Shown here piece after piece: positions 7,914 through 15,456 of a stretch of 27,102 nt of DNA. The stretch covers positions 1 through 27,102 of IMG/VR virus record IMGVR_UViG_3300043446_000327; one strand, given 5' to 3'. Position 1 is the stretch's first letter, and every line of letters begins with the position of its first letter. Below the pieces are notes generated by a model, which had not been told where the DNA came from, did not search any database, and saw nothing but the letters and a program-made list of their open reading frames with translations. Source of the stretch: a virus. A program made the translations under genes and the position numbers.

Positions 7914-9999
7914 AACCGCGAACATCACCAAAGTTAGCGTTAACTAAGACGCGACCCATTTGGTAGTTGCCACCAGTCACGTTGCTACCAAACCTGAACC
8001 GCCCCAGCCTTCTCTGCTCACGCATATCAATCTTGCCAGTATTCGGATCAAAAACGTATGGCTGTGAGTAAACATCGTCTACTTGGGCATAAGGCCTACC
8101 TATGACTTGTACGTACATTTCCCCGTTTTGGACAAAGTCAGGCTCAATCCGCTCAACATGCAGCCACTTGTTCTCGCCCACGCCACCGCCGGGGAACTGC
8201 GGAGACTGGGCAGGACCACCCGCCACCCAGCCTAAGTCCGATGTTTCAAAGTAGCTCTCAATCGCTACAAAGTTATCTCCATTAACGGCATCTGTACCCG
8301 TTTCATGCTGCCAAATCGTAGATAAACCTGCCATCGTATTAAATACGGCGGTTACAGTAGCGGTTGCCGTTGCATTCTTTGAAAGCGTTACTTTAATGTT
8401 TCCCGGCGTAGCACTTGGAGCTATAGCTATGACATATGACCCCGTTTGAACCCCCGTAGCGACTACAACCTGATTCAAAGCAATCTGGTTTGTGTTTGCC
8501 ATTTGAATATCAGCGCTTCCGTTTGTCGTACTAATTGACGAACTAAACACCGGCTGCTGAGTTGTCAGGTTAGTGCCTGCATTGACAGGGAAGCGGAACA
8601 CTTGAGAAAAGTAACCAGCCGATCTAGCCGCGCCCGGACTAAATCCACCGTCATACCAAGTGTTTTCACGGACGTTGTAGATGATGCAGTTATTGCACTC
8701 TTCCGAATCCCCGTGAGGATAGAACCACCAAATCTCGCCATATCTGGGAACTTTAGTCGCCCAAACTTTCTGTCTTTGAGCATAGTTCAGATTGTCAAAA
8801 AAGTAGTTTTGGTTCATCGAGTTGGGAATCTCTTTGACTACCCCGTTATATAGGAGAAATCTATCAACCCCAGCCCAGTAATAAATACCGTCATATTCAA
8901 TAACAGACTGAGAAGAAAGAATAGAACTTTGCGTAGAAATGGTGTCATAGCGCCAATAGGTAGCAGGTGCCCAGTTCTGACTCCCAGCCACACCTAGTGA
9001 CTGAGGCGCATAGGACACCCTAATCAACGAATCTAGCGACCAAAATAAGCCCGATGGGGAGTTAGATCCACCTCGAACAGGCAAGCCCTTCACGATCTTT
9101 GTAGAGGCTGCTGAGACCTCATTAGACTCAGCGCTGTTCCAATCAAACGGATCACCCGCCGCTGAGTTCTTAATCAGGCCGTTATCCCCATAGACAAACA
9201 CGTAAGGATGAAGAACGACTACCCCACCGGAAACCTCAATCACATTACCTGTAGGCGCGGCTCCATTTATGTCTTTTAATGGGGTCATAACAGAACCCAA
9301 TACCGACCCACTTAAGACAGGGGTGATTGCAGTGCTATCAATCTGTGCCAAGTTTTGACCCGAATGCGCAAATAGCAGGGTGTTCTGAGACCCCGCCGCA
9401 TCGTACATAGCATCAAACTGCCAGAGGTTTAGGCTGCTTGCGGTAAATCCTGATTGAACTGTCGCAACTTTTACCGAAAACCCAGAACCTGTGCCACCAA
9501 TAGCTGAAGCTGGCGCACTCAAAGAATCGCCAACCGAATAAGAAGTCCCGCTTGTTGTAATAGTGACAGTCGTGACGGCATTACCAGACACAACTATCGT
9601 TGCTTTAGCGCCAGTACCAGTACCGCCAGTAAGGCTAATATTTGTATAGGTGCCGTTAGTGTATGAAGATCCACCAGTAAGTGTTCCTAAAGTGAGTATT
9701 GATCCGCCAAATGTAAATGGCGTCAAACCAGCACCAATGCCGTTGTTATCGACTAAAAAAGTCTCTAGACCCGCAGAATAACCGCTGTAGATACGGTTAA
9801 ATCCATCCTCAGAATTGACATAAATACCACGAGAAAGACCTTTTATTTCGTTGGTCATAGCGCGATAGCCCGCAATCTTACGAGGACGTCCACGTTGAAA
9901 TCTTACCCAACGACCATCGACGTAGAAGTTTTTGTCAAAGAACGTACCGTCTCTTTGAATACCCGGCTGGGTGTCGAGCGTAAAAACCTTAGAGGTCAT
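7906..9999 (-). CDS. Tail nozzle/hub protein (T7 gp12 / P22 gp10-like)
   Basis: A 697-residue product. Its ATG overlaps the upstream stop (ATGA). Near the N-terminus, residues 24-45 (NFYVDGRWVRFQRGRPRKIA) match the common opening of podovirus nozzle proteins, where the phage sets out a beta-propeller-like tube. Mid-protein has repeated short beta elements such as GIYYWAGVDRFLLYNG and a Cys pair (EECNNC). The C-terminus has REQRRLGRFRFGSN and GGNYQMGRV, a motif usual at the end of these proteins. Two inserts interrupt this: about 103-182, Gly/Thr-rich with GGTGTGAKATIVVSGN and GGTGSGF; and about 483-555, with TTNGSADIQMANTNQI and LSKNATATATV. Both look like small beta modules used widely in phage surface proteins. 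It would extend the portal/adaptor into the cell-facing tube. It follows a fibre-like gene and the adaptor gene, as expected. Confidence 0.75.
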   Translation of the reverse strand: MTSKVFTLDTQPGIQRDGTFFDKNFYVDGRWVRFQRGRPRKIAGYRAMTNEIKGLSRGIYVNSEDGFNRIYSGYSAGLETFLVDNNGIGAGLTPFTFGGSILTLGTLTGGSSYTNGTYTNISLTGGTGTGAKATIVVSGNAVTTVTITTSGTSYSVGDSLSAPASAIGGTGSGFSVKVATVQSGFTASSLNLWQFDAMYDAAGSQNTLLFAHSGQNLAQIDSTAITPVLSGSVLGSVMTPLKDINGAAPTGNVIEVSGGVVVLHPYVFVYGDNGLIKNSAAGDPFDWNSAESNEVSAASTKIVKGLPVRGGSNSPSGLFWSLDSLIRVSYAPQSLGVAGSQNWAPATYWRYDTISTQSSILSSQSVIEYDGIYYWAGVDRFLLYNGVVKEIPNSMNQNYFFDNLNYAQRQKVWATKVPRYGEIWWFYPHGDSEECNNCIIYNVRENTWYDGGFSPGAARSAGYFSQVFRFPVNAGTNLTTQQPVFSSSISTTNGSADIQMANTNQIALNQVVVATGVQTGSYVIAIAPSATPGNIKVTLSKNATATATVTAVFNTMAGLSTIWQHETGTDAVNGDNFVAIESYFETSDLGWVAGGPAQSPQFPGGGVGENKWLHVERIEPDFVQNGEMYVQVIGRPYAQVDDVYSQPYVFDPNTGKIDMREQRRLGRFRFGSNVTGGNYQMGRVLVNANFGDVRGYG

Positions 10000-11255
10000 A
10001 CAAACGTCCCGCCCGAGATACCGCTAGTGAATGTTCCAGTGGTGCCAGATACACCGCCAACAATAGCTAATCCAGTGGCGCTTAAAGTTGATCTTTTTAC
10101 CCCAAGAATGGCAGTATTAAACTCTCCAGAAGCATTTCGATAGATACCCGTACTAACTTCGTTAGCAAAATTAAGCGGTGGCGCTGCTACTGCGCCATCA
10201 GGAAGAGAAACGGTTGTCAAACCCACTGATACGGTTACAGCCGCGATTAGGTTTACAGAATCGCAAACAACGATAGAGCTCTGCCCCTGACTTATTGAAA
10301 CGGTGTTTCCTAAACCAGTAGAAAGCGTGACGGTGTAGTTACTTGGGCCACCTACAGCCTCGTTAATAATGTAGTAAACCTGAACCGTCGGAGGAACAAT
10401 AACCGTCGCGTTACCCGCTAATGTTCCTGTGTATTTCTGAATGACGTTCGAGGCTTCGGTAGTAGTCAGCGTGAATGTGCCGCCTGCGGATACGTCTTTC
10501 GTCAACTGAGTAAAGTTGAACTGCGTAGACTTACCCAAACCCACTGTGTAGAAAGCCGTACCAGAGCAGACAACAATCGCAGAGTCCGTCGGCTGCATGA
10601 TGATCGACGATGACCCATTAATTAATGTGCCACCTTGAGCCGCTACCGTTAAAGCTCCAGTTCCAGCGTTTCTCAGCATCACAAACCAGTTGTTGCCAAG
10701 ATTGCTGACCGTATCTAAAGTTAGCGTACCAGCGCCACCATTCCAAACATACGTCTGCGCTCTGTAAGCCGCTGTAGCCGTTGAGTTGTTACTAAATGTG
10801 GTAACAGGGTGCGACTGATTTAACGTGACGCCAGAAGCCAGTAAACCGTAGCCAGCCAACGTATTAGCATCGGCATTCGAAGAGCCAACACCAAACGAGA
10901 TAACACCCCACGTACCCGCTTCATCAGGGTTAGTCGTGATGTAGATGTACTTTGTCTCACCCGCTGCAACCGAGATGATCGTGCCAGCGTTGTCGTAAGT
11001 CTTAACGGTGAACGTGTTTGACCCTACGTTACGGATTAAAGCATCGTTACCTACAGAGGTCTGATTAGCAGGCGGCATGTACAGCGACAAACTCGAAGTC
11101 GTCGCCGTGACATTCATAATCCGAGCCGCGTAGTCATCCGTAGCGTTACCGTTGATAGGCCATTGAAGCTGCGTATTCGCAGATAAAGTTACCGCACGGA
11201 AAGAAACATCCGTTGGTTGAATTACCTGCCCAGTAAAAGGACTGTTGTAGCTCAT
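9996..11255 (-). CDS. Beta-rich fibre-like or tail-associated structural protein
   Basis: A 419-residue product between the adaptor and the nozzle. It is rich in Thr, Val, Ser, Gly and Asn with few charged residues, typical of beta-structured virion proteins. Residues 1-120 resemble a domain common in phage tail proteins (WPINGNATDDYAARIMNVT followed by NVGSNTFTVKTYD). The C-terminal part has the fibre module LNFANEVSTGIYRNASGEF, and the last residues are SGISGGTFV. The long fibre at 18230-21403 also ends in SGGTF. The last codons contain GGGCGGG eight bases before the nozzle ATG, so they double as its ribosome-binding site. No enzyme motif. Likely a fibre or collar attached near the nozzle; the exact role is unknown. 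Confidence 0.65.
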   Translation of the reverse strand: MSYNSPFTGQVIQPTDVSFRAVTLSANTQLQWPINGNATDDYAARIMNVTATTSSLSLYMPPANQTSVGNDALIRNVGSNTFTVKTYDNAGTIISVAAGETKYIYITTNPDEAGTWGVISFGVGSSNADANTLAGYGLLASGVTLNQSHPVTTFSNNSTATAAYRAQTYVWNGGAGTLTLDTVSNLGNNWFVMLRNAGTGALTVAAQGGTLINGSSSIIMQPTDSAIVVCSGTAFYTVGLGKSTQFNFTQLTKDVSAGGTFTLTTTEASNVIQKYTGTLAGNATVIVPPTVQVYYIINEAVGGPSNYTVTLSTGLGNTVSISQGQSSIVVCDSVNLIAAVTVSVGLTTVSLPDGAVAAPPLNFANEVSTGIYRNASGEFNTAILGVKRSTLSATGLAIVGGVSGTTGTFTSGISGGTFV

Positions 11256-11257
11256 GA

Positions 11258-11893
11258 TTAACTATCCAATGCAACGGCTTGACGGTCACCCATACGCTGG
11301 ATGTCTTCAGCCTTCAAGACCTGCATGATCTTGTCGTACTGAGCCTGCCACATCGGTATGCGCTCGTCGTTCTTGAGGAATGGCATTGCTTGGAGTAACG
11401 ATCCATACAGCAACGCCTGCGGTGCATAAATCGTGAACCAGTTCGTCTGGTTCGAGGAATCTAGCGGCTGGATACGCTCGTAGTACAGCACCTCAAAGTT
11501 GTAAGCAACATCAGGGGTGGGAGCGATTAACCAGTGGGTGTAGTCGTAATCTGCGTAGTATCTCGGAGCACCTGTGTCTGTAGGGTCAGGCCAATACTCA
11601 CGCAGATATTCGTATTTGCGCAGGAATACAGGCTGTCTGACGCCCGCTACGGTCACGTTCATAGATACAGTCTTGTGCCACCGTGCAGGCTTGTCTATGA
11701 CCGCCTGATTAGCTACAAGGGTAGATGTCATCGGCGTTAGGTTGCCGAGAAACTTAATCTCCGCAGCAATCACCTGCTCTGCCAGCATGATGAAAGTCGG
11801 AATCTTTTCCAGCGTCGCTTGGTCGGTACGCTCTAGATAGCTTGATATGTCGGCTACCAAGCTCGAATACGTCATTACGGCTGCTGTCGTCAT
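11258..11893 (-). CDS. Head-to-tail adaptor (T7 gp11 / SU10 adaptor-like)
   Basis: A 211-residue product. I choose the ATG at 11893, which overlaps the upstream stop (TAATG) and has AAGGTG five bases before it; a GTG at 11899 would add two residues. The N-terminus (YSSLVADISSYLERTDQAT then FIMLAEQVIAAEIKFLG) is the helical start of the tail tubular protein A / SU10 adaptor group. The middle has PARWHKTVSMNV and FLRKYEYLREYWPDP, and the end has YAPQALLYGSLLQAMPFLK with a C-terminal helix. These proteins form a dodecameric ring under the portal that receives the nozzle. Its location two genes upstream of the nozzle candidate supports this. The length is close to the family's usual 190-220 residues. 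Confidence 0.85.
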   Translation of the reverse strand: MTTAAVMTYSSLVADISSYLERTDQATLEKIPTFIMLAEQVIAAEIKFLGNLTPMTSTLVANQAVIDKPARWHKTVSMNVTVAGVRQPVFLRKYEYLREYWPDPTDTGAPRYYADYDYTHWLIAPTPDVAYNFEVLYYERIQPLDSSNQTNWFTIYAPQALLYGSLLQAMPFLKNDERIPMWQAQYDKIMQVLKAEDIQRMGDRQAVALDS

Positions 11894-12285
11894 TACCACA
11901 CCTTTTTCTTGATAGATTCAGGCTGCGGGACGAATTGTTTGCCTTGTCGTGTACCCTCTCTCTTGGCACGGGTCGTAGCACCGTACTCGGCAGGAGTTAA
12001 TTTTTCTCGGGCTTGTTTCGGCAAATATCGTTCGCCTGTCGCCTCGGAACCTTGTGTGGACGGCTTACCAGACTTTGTGCCCCAGTCTTCTTTTGTCCAC
12101 TTTGCAAGTGAATTATCGGCCTTTTTTGCGCCTTTGTAACCCCCTCCCGAGGCTTTATATTTCTGCGTTGCTAACTGAGCTTTGCGGGCGCTCCATTCCC
12201 CCGGATCACCCCCCTTACCAGAGGCTTTCACGGAGGCAACAATACGCTTCCACTTAGCCGGATCAGACTTAACGGCGCTGCTCAT
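11893..12285 (-). CDS. DUF5872-like small basic protein
   Basis: A 130-residue, strongly basic product from the ATG at 12285; the gene overlaps the end of Rz by 17 nt. Sequence features are DPAKWKRIVASVKASGKGG, WSARKAQLATQKYKASGGGY, NSLAKWTKEDWGTKSGKPS, then GERYLPKQAREKLTPAEYGA and a Lys-rich end finishing in Trp. I recognise this as the DUF5872-type domain, which is widespread in phages, large viruses and some bacteria and has no known function to my knowledge. The conserved Trp and Lys/Gly content suggests nucleic acid or protein binding, but that is inference. It sits between the lysis genes and the adaptor. Confidence 0.8.
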   Translation of the reverse strand: MSSAVKSDPAKWKRIVASVKASGKGGDPGEWSARKAQLATQKYKASGGGYKGAKKADNSLAKWTKEDWGTKSGKPSTQGSEATGERYLPKQAREKLTPAEYGATTRAKREGTRQGKQFVPQPESIKKKVW

Positions 12286-12748
12286 AGCTCTGCCTCACTT
12301 CGTTGTATTGGGCGTAGCACTGTTTGAGGGCGATTCTGATTTCGTCGGCTTCTCTAGCGATCCCGACAACCACCTCGCTATCCTCTCGGTAAAGCTCTCT
12401 GGCGGTACAGGCACTTGATCCAGCGCCGGAGGGATTGGACACGGCACTGGTTTGGGTGGGGCGCTCCGGCCTGTTGCGCAGGCTGTTAGCCAAAGCGGTA
12501 TTACGAGCAACCAAATCACGCGTTTCACGGTCTTTCTCCTGTCTTAGCTTGTCTGCACCCATCTGAAGCTGCTGCTGCCGTTCTACGGCCTCCTGAAGGG
12601 CTTTAGCGTGGGCTTCGTGCTGCTTTAGGCGCTCCGCATCCCATTCTGCATGTACAGCCGCCTCACCATCGCTCTGCCCCTTAAAATAGCCCCCAGAAGC
12701 CGCTAAAACGACCGCTAGGACGCCCGCAAGAATAAGATAGGGGTTCAC
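12269..12748 (-). CDS. Rz: Rz-like inner-membrane spanin (i-spanin)
   Basis: A 159-residue product. The start is a GTG overlapping the endolysin stop (GTGA), with GGAG five bases upstream. Residues 3-21 are a single N-terminal membrane segment (YLILAGVLAVVLAASGGYF), followed by a charged, Gln/Glu/Lys-rich coiled coil (about 28-85). The periplasmic C-terminal part holds CTARELYREDSEV and KQCYAQYNEVR, with two cysteines in the usual Rz positions. With the lipoprotein Rz1, which is encoded inside this gene, it would bridge the periplasm and fuse the inner and outer membranes after the endolysin has cut the wall. Gene order holin-endolysin-Rz is classical. It implies a Gram-negative host. Confidence 0.9.
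   Translation of the reverse strand: MNPYLILAGVLAVVLAASGGYFKGQSDGEAAVHAEWDAERLKQHEAHAKALQEAVERQQQLQMGADKLRQEKDRETRDLVARNTALANSLRNRPERPTQTSAVSNPSGAGSSACTARELYREDSEVVVGIAREADEIRIALKQCYAQYNEVRQSYEQRR
12295..12528 (-). CDS. Rz1: Rz1-like outer-membrane spanin lipoprotein, embedded in Rz
   Basis: A 77-residue product in another frame, lying wholly inside Rz. The GTG start at 12528 has AGGAG seven bases upstream. The N-terminus MKRVIWLLVIPLWLTACATG is a lipoprotein signal with lipobox LTAC, so Cys17 would be lipidated. The mature part is short and proline-rich (APPKPVPCPIPP, then VPVPPE), as usual for o-spanins. It would pair with Rz. The embedded arrangement is as in lambda. There is little alternative explanation for a lipobox plus proline-rich tail at this position. 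Confidence 0.9.
   Translation of the reverse strand: MKRVIWLLVIPLWLTACATGRSAPPKPVPCPIPPALDQVPVPPESFTERIARWLSGSLEKPTKSESPSNSATPNTTK
12536..12540 (-). promoter_or_regulatory. Ribosome-binding site of the embedded Rz1 gene
   Basis: AGGAG on the minus strand, seven bases before the GTG at 12528. It lies inside the Rz coding sequence and gives the nested Rz1 frame its own initiation signal. Confidence 0.65.
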
Positions 12749-13230
12749 TTAGGCTCCGCAAAATACAACGCTATTTCGTCATTCCTGCGCTTTACCAGCC
12801 CCGGCAATACCTTGCCGCCAGCCTTGGTGAACTTCAGGAACTCCTGCTTAGCACCCTCAAAATCCCCACGGTTATGCTTCTGCCGCAGAGTAGACCGCTG
12901 AAGAGTGCCTAGCCCAACATTGAATGCAAAGCTGACCAACGCTCCCAAGCGATTTTCGTTAAGATTGTCAGGACAGTAACGAAGAACACCAACGACAAAA
13001 CGCTGTAGGTCTTTCTCAAGGATCGAATCAACTTCCTCTTTGCTAAATACACGGGAGTCCTCCGGTTTCAAAGCAAACTTGTCACGTTGATCTATCGGCA
13101 TCTTGCCCTGCTCAGGGTAAAGCACATGCCCCACCCCAACAGTCCACAACTTAGCCGGACACTTATACGGCTTATATTTCACACCTTCATGGTGTTTAAT
13201 CATTGCAATTGTGGCAACTGGCAGTTTCAT
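12745..13230 (-). CDS. Endolysin, GH24 lysozyme (muramidase)
   Basis: A 161-residue product. Its ATG overlaps the holin stop (ATGA). The N-terminal catalytic signature is IKHHEGVKYKPYKCPAKLWT followed by VGVGH: Glu15, Cys24 and Thr30 fit the E-8aa-[D/C]-5aa-T triad of lambdoid/T4-type lysozymes. Downstream it has NRLGALVSFAFNVGLGTLQR and GLVKRRNDEIALY, both family hallmarks. Length is usual for the family. There is no N-terminal signal or SAR anchor (the first residues MKLPVATIAMIKHH are short and polar-interrupted), so release would depend on the neighbouring holin. It cleaves the N-acetylmuramic acid to N-acetylglucosamine bond in peptidoglycan. Confidence 0.95.
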   Translation of the reverse strand: MKLPVATIAMIKHHEGVKYKPYKCPAKLWTVGVGHVLYPEQGKMPIDQRDKFALKPEDSRVFSKEEVDSILEKDLQRFVVGVLRYCPDNLNENRLGALVSFAFNVGLGTLQRSTLRQKHNRGDFEGAKQEFLKFTKAGGKVLPGLVKRRNDEIALYFAEPK

Positions 13231-13739
13231 TTACCAGCCTTCGAGTTACCACGGGAACCGAACCACATAGCGATGATCGTACCCAAGAGCGCCATCTCAT
13301 CAGCGTCGAACACAATCTCCATGATCTGAATCAACTCATCAATCGATGTCACCTTGTCGCCGTGTATAAATATCCACAGCATGGTCAGCAGGTTGATCAG
13401 CACCAGCTCAAGCACGAAGATGAACGTGACGAACGGACGAGTAGCCGCAGTCATGTCTTTGACCCACTGGGAAGAGGACTCCAGCAGTTTCTCTTGATTG
13501 TTGTAGATGGCACCAATCTGAGCCATGTATTGTTGATGATCTTGCTCGTCGTTCTCTCGAACTTCCTCAGTCTTGTCTGCCGGTGAGTAACCTTTGTCTG
13601 TCAATCGAATTTGCTGCTGCATTTGCATGTGCAGGATGTCTAGCTCGTGCTTCTTGTCCGCACGGTCTTGCAGCATGTCAAACAGTCTTGGAAAAAGAGC
13701 GACTATGTAGCCGCCGATAGTAGAAATAAGTGTCAGCAT
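13227..13739 (-). CDS. Holin, three-TM GTA-type
   Basis: A 170-residue product. I choose the ATG at 13739, five bases from AAGGAG; a GTG one codon earlier is only two bases from it. A short hydrophobic N-terminus (LISTIGGYIVALFPRLF) is followed by a charged helical domain (about 25-95), then hydrophobic segments at about 102-126 (VTFIFVLELVLINLLTMLWI) and about 148-160. The pattern ATRP before the second segment and MWFGSRG at the end is what I know from the GTA_holin_3TM family. Immediately downstream is the endolysin, with a 4-nt overlap. It would form the inner-membrane lesion that sets lysis timing. Confidence 0.85.
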   Translation of the reverse strand: MLTLISTIGGYIVALFPRLFDMLQDRADKKHELDILHMQMQQQIRLTDKGYSPADKTEEVRENDEQDHQQYMAQIGAIYNNQEKLLESSSQWVKDMTAATRPFVTFIFVLELVLINLLTMLWIFIHGDKVTSIDELIQIMEIVFDADEMALLGTIIAMWFGSRGNSKAGK

Positions 13740-13744
13740 CACCG

Positions 13745-13750
13745 CTCCTT
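13745..13750 (-). promoter_or_regulatory. Ribosome-binding site of the holin gene
   Basis: AAGGAG on the minus strand, overlapping the TAA stop of the upstream gene. Spacing of five bases to the ATG at 13739 (against two to the GTG at 13742) favours the ATG. A paired GTG-ATG start could still give two holin forms. Confidence 0.6.
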
Positions 13751-14054
13751 ATTGTCCGTACATCCGTTCAATCTGTATCTCTTTGCGTAGCTCTCGCATC
13801 TTCCTGACTTCATGCACCGCTGCTTGGGTTGCGTAATACATGTCGTAGTACATAAAAGCTAACACCGGCATCACAATAAAAAACATCAGTAGCACAGCCA
13901 GCACTACCACGATAAGTGACCAAGGTACGTCCTCTGGATTGCGCTTCTCGTTGTCAGCCACATTAGAAACCCCGCCCAAATTACTACGAAAATTACTGCC
14001 AAACCCCACACCGCTTTTGCCCTGAGTTCCGCTATTTTTCTTTTGCGTCGCCAT
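13749..14054 (-). CDS. Small single-TM protein upstream of the lysis cassette
   Basis: A 101-residue product if the ATG at 14054 is used. It then overlaps the C-terminal 151 nt of the previous gene in another frame. Residues 1-43 are polar; residues about 45-69 form one strong membrane segment (SLIVVVLAVLLMFFIVMPVL); the end is charged (EVRKMRELRKEIQIERMYGQ). No clear ribosome-binding site stands before the ATG. A GTG at 13961 (residue 32) has a GC-rich GGGCGGGG about eight bases upstream, and starting there would shorten the overlap to about 58 nt. It abuts the holin gene, so a lysis role (for example antiholin or pinholin) is possible, but nothing in the sequence proves it. Confidence 0.6.
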   Translation of the reverse strand: MATQKKNSGTQGKSGVGFGSNFRSNLGGVSNVADNEKRNPEDVPWSLIVVVLAVLLMFFIVMPVLAFMYYDMYYATQAAVHEVRKMRELRKEIQIERMYGQ

Positions 14055-14605
14055 CTTGCTATCTGAGCTAACCTCAGTTCCTCCGCGTGGGCTACCTCCT
14101 GTTCAGCGACTATGCGCTGCCACATCTCTTCAAACTTGCTCCACAGACTACCCAACTCCGGCGGGGCTTTGTACACCATCGTCTCTCGAATCTCTGCCAA
14201 CATCGCATCTAGCCTTGTCGTAATCAGAATCCGTCTTAACGCCCGTCGCCCGATACTCTCATCACCCCTGTACACTTGCTTGGCTTCTAGCTCTTCCTTC
14301 TGCAACGCCTTGTGGATTGCATCATAAGCATCCATCAACGTACCTAGCTGATTGCCTATGTCGGTATACACATCTGCCGGATCAGTCTTGGCTATTTCCT
14401 GCACACGCTGTACTTCCGCGTGGTACTGCTGTTTCTGCGCTGGAGTCGGGTTACCGCCTGTTACTTTGTCGTACTGCTCCTTTAAGTCTTTTAAAACACC
14501 GCTAACTTCACCTGCCGCACCTTTAATTTCTTTGTAAAGTTGGCATCCTTTCTTAACTGCGGCAACAGCAGCGTTAGCAGCGGCTAGAAGGGTGAGCGGG
14601 TCCAC
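13904..14605 (-). CDS. Coiled-coil, C-terminally membrane-anchored protein of unknown function
   Basis: A 233-residue product from a GTG at 14605. The N-terminus LTLLAAANAAVAAVKKGCQL then LYKEIKGAAGEVSGVLKDLK is an amphipathic helical start I have seen in proteins from environmental phages without assigned function. Residues 60-195 are charged and helical, with likely coiled coil (LGTLMDAYDAIHKALQKEEL, IVAEQEVAHAEELRLAQIAR). A basic stretch (WRRKRKIAELRAK) precedes a membrane segment at about 198-217 (WGLAVIFVVIWAGFLMWL). A short extra-membrane tail ends it. Adjacent to lysis genes and after the glycine-rich genes. It could be a membrane-associated lysis regulator or a virion-membrane link. 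Confidence 0.7.
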   Translation of the reverse strand: MDPLTLLAAANAAVAAVKKGCQLYKEIKGAAGEVSGVLKDLKEQYDKVTGGNPTPAQKQQYHAEVQRVQEIAKTDPADVYTDIGNQLGTLMDAYDAIHKALQKEELEAKQVYRGDESIGRRALRRILITTRLDAMLAEIRETMVYKAPPELGSLWSKFEEMWQRIVAEQEVAHAEELRLAQIARWRRKRKIAELRAKAVWGLAVIFVVIWAGFLMWLTTRSAIQRTYLGHLSW

Positions 14606-14612
14606 ATCCTAG

Positions 14613-15452
14613 TTACCACGACCAAATAAATACAGCACCATCACCGCCGCGACCACCAGCGCCGCCAATAGTTGTTCCTCTACCACCACCACCGCCGCCA
14701 CAGCCAGTGCCGCCGCTTCCGCCGCTTCCCCCAGCAGCCGTACTATTTCCACCGCCGCCAGAACCACCAACGCCAACCATTATTGGAGACGCAATAAAAT
14801 AACCAGCTACACCATTTCCACCCGTTATTCCAACTCCGCCAGAAATACTTGGGTAGCTGTAATTTGGGGCGTTAGAATATCCAGTGGTTCCTGTCGTTGA
14901 AGCTCCACTAGCGCCGCCAGTTAAAAAAATAGTTGCAGATCCGGTTTGGTTTGCGTTTCTTGTGCCATCTTGCCCCGCCGTTGAAGAAAATATTCCACAC
15001 GCGCCAAAAAAATTATTTGCAAAAACAACACCCCCAGCGCCAACAACAGTAGTAGCACTACCCCCTCCGCCACCATTTGCTGTTAATAACGTATAACCAG
15101 TACCATCTTTTTGTTGGTATATAACAGAACTATTACTACCACTCGCGCCTGCATTTGGCGTTGATGTTGATGATCCAGCGCCACCAGCGCCACCCGCTCC
15201 TAAAGACACGCGCAATATATCTGGAATAAAAATAGCTGGGCCTATCCACTCTGTAACAGCCCCCGAACCTCCCCCATTACAACCGCTTGTTGTGCCTACA
15301 CCACCACCAGAACCACCACCGCCAGCGCCAATCAATAACATCCTTACCATTGACGCGCCGCGAGGCTTGACCCAATCGCGTGTAGATCCGCCACCATAAA
15401 ATTCTTGGTAATTGCTTTGCTGCGGAGAAGGAAAATTGAATACGTCTAGCAT
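14613..15452 (-). CDS. Glycine-rich receptor-binding-like protein, third paralogue
   Basis: A 279-residue product, ATG at 15452. The N-terminus MLDVFNFPSPQQSNYQEFYG leads into RDWVKPRGASMVRMLLIGAG, the core shared with the two genes upstream. Then come long Gly-rich runs (for example GAGGAGGAGSS and GGSGGSGGTGCGGGGGGRG), GSGAVTEWIGPAIFIPDILR, a tail segment GYFIASPIMVGVGGSGGGG, and the end GGDGAVFIWSW. Dense glycine with short beta strands suggests polyglycine-II type packing, as in the gp38 adhesin of phage S16, or the Gly_rich_2-type domain of tail proteins. It is the last and most glycine-rich member. Probably tip adhesin; receptor unknown. Confidence 0.7.
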   Translation of the reverse strand: MLDVFNFPSPQQSNYQEFYGGGSTRDWVKPRGASMVRMLLIGAGGGGSGGGVGTTSGCNGGGSGAVTEWIGPAIFIPDILRVSLGAGGAGGAGSSTSTPNAGASGSNSSVIYQQKDGTGYTLLTANGGGGGSATTVVGAGGVVFANNFFGACGIFSSTAGQDGTRNANQTGSATIFLTGGASGASTTGTTGYSNAPNYSYPSISGGVGITGGNGVAGYFIASPIMVGVGGSGGGGNSTAAGGSGGSGGTGCGGGGGGRGTTIGGAGGRGGDGAVFIWSW

Positions 15453-15456
15453 CGCG

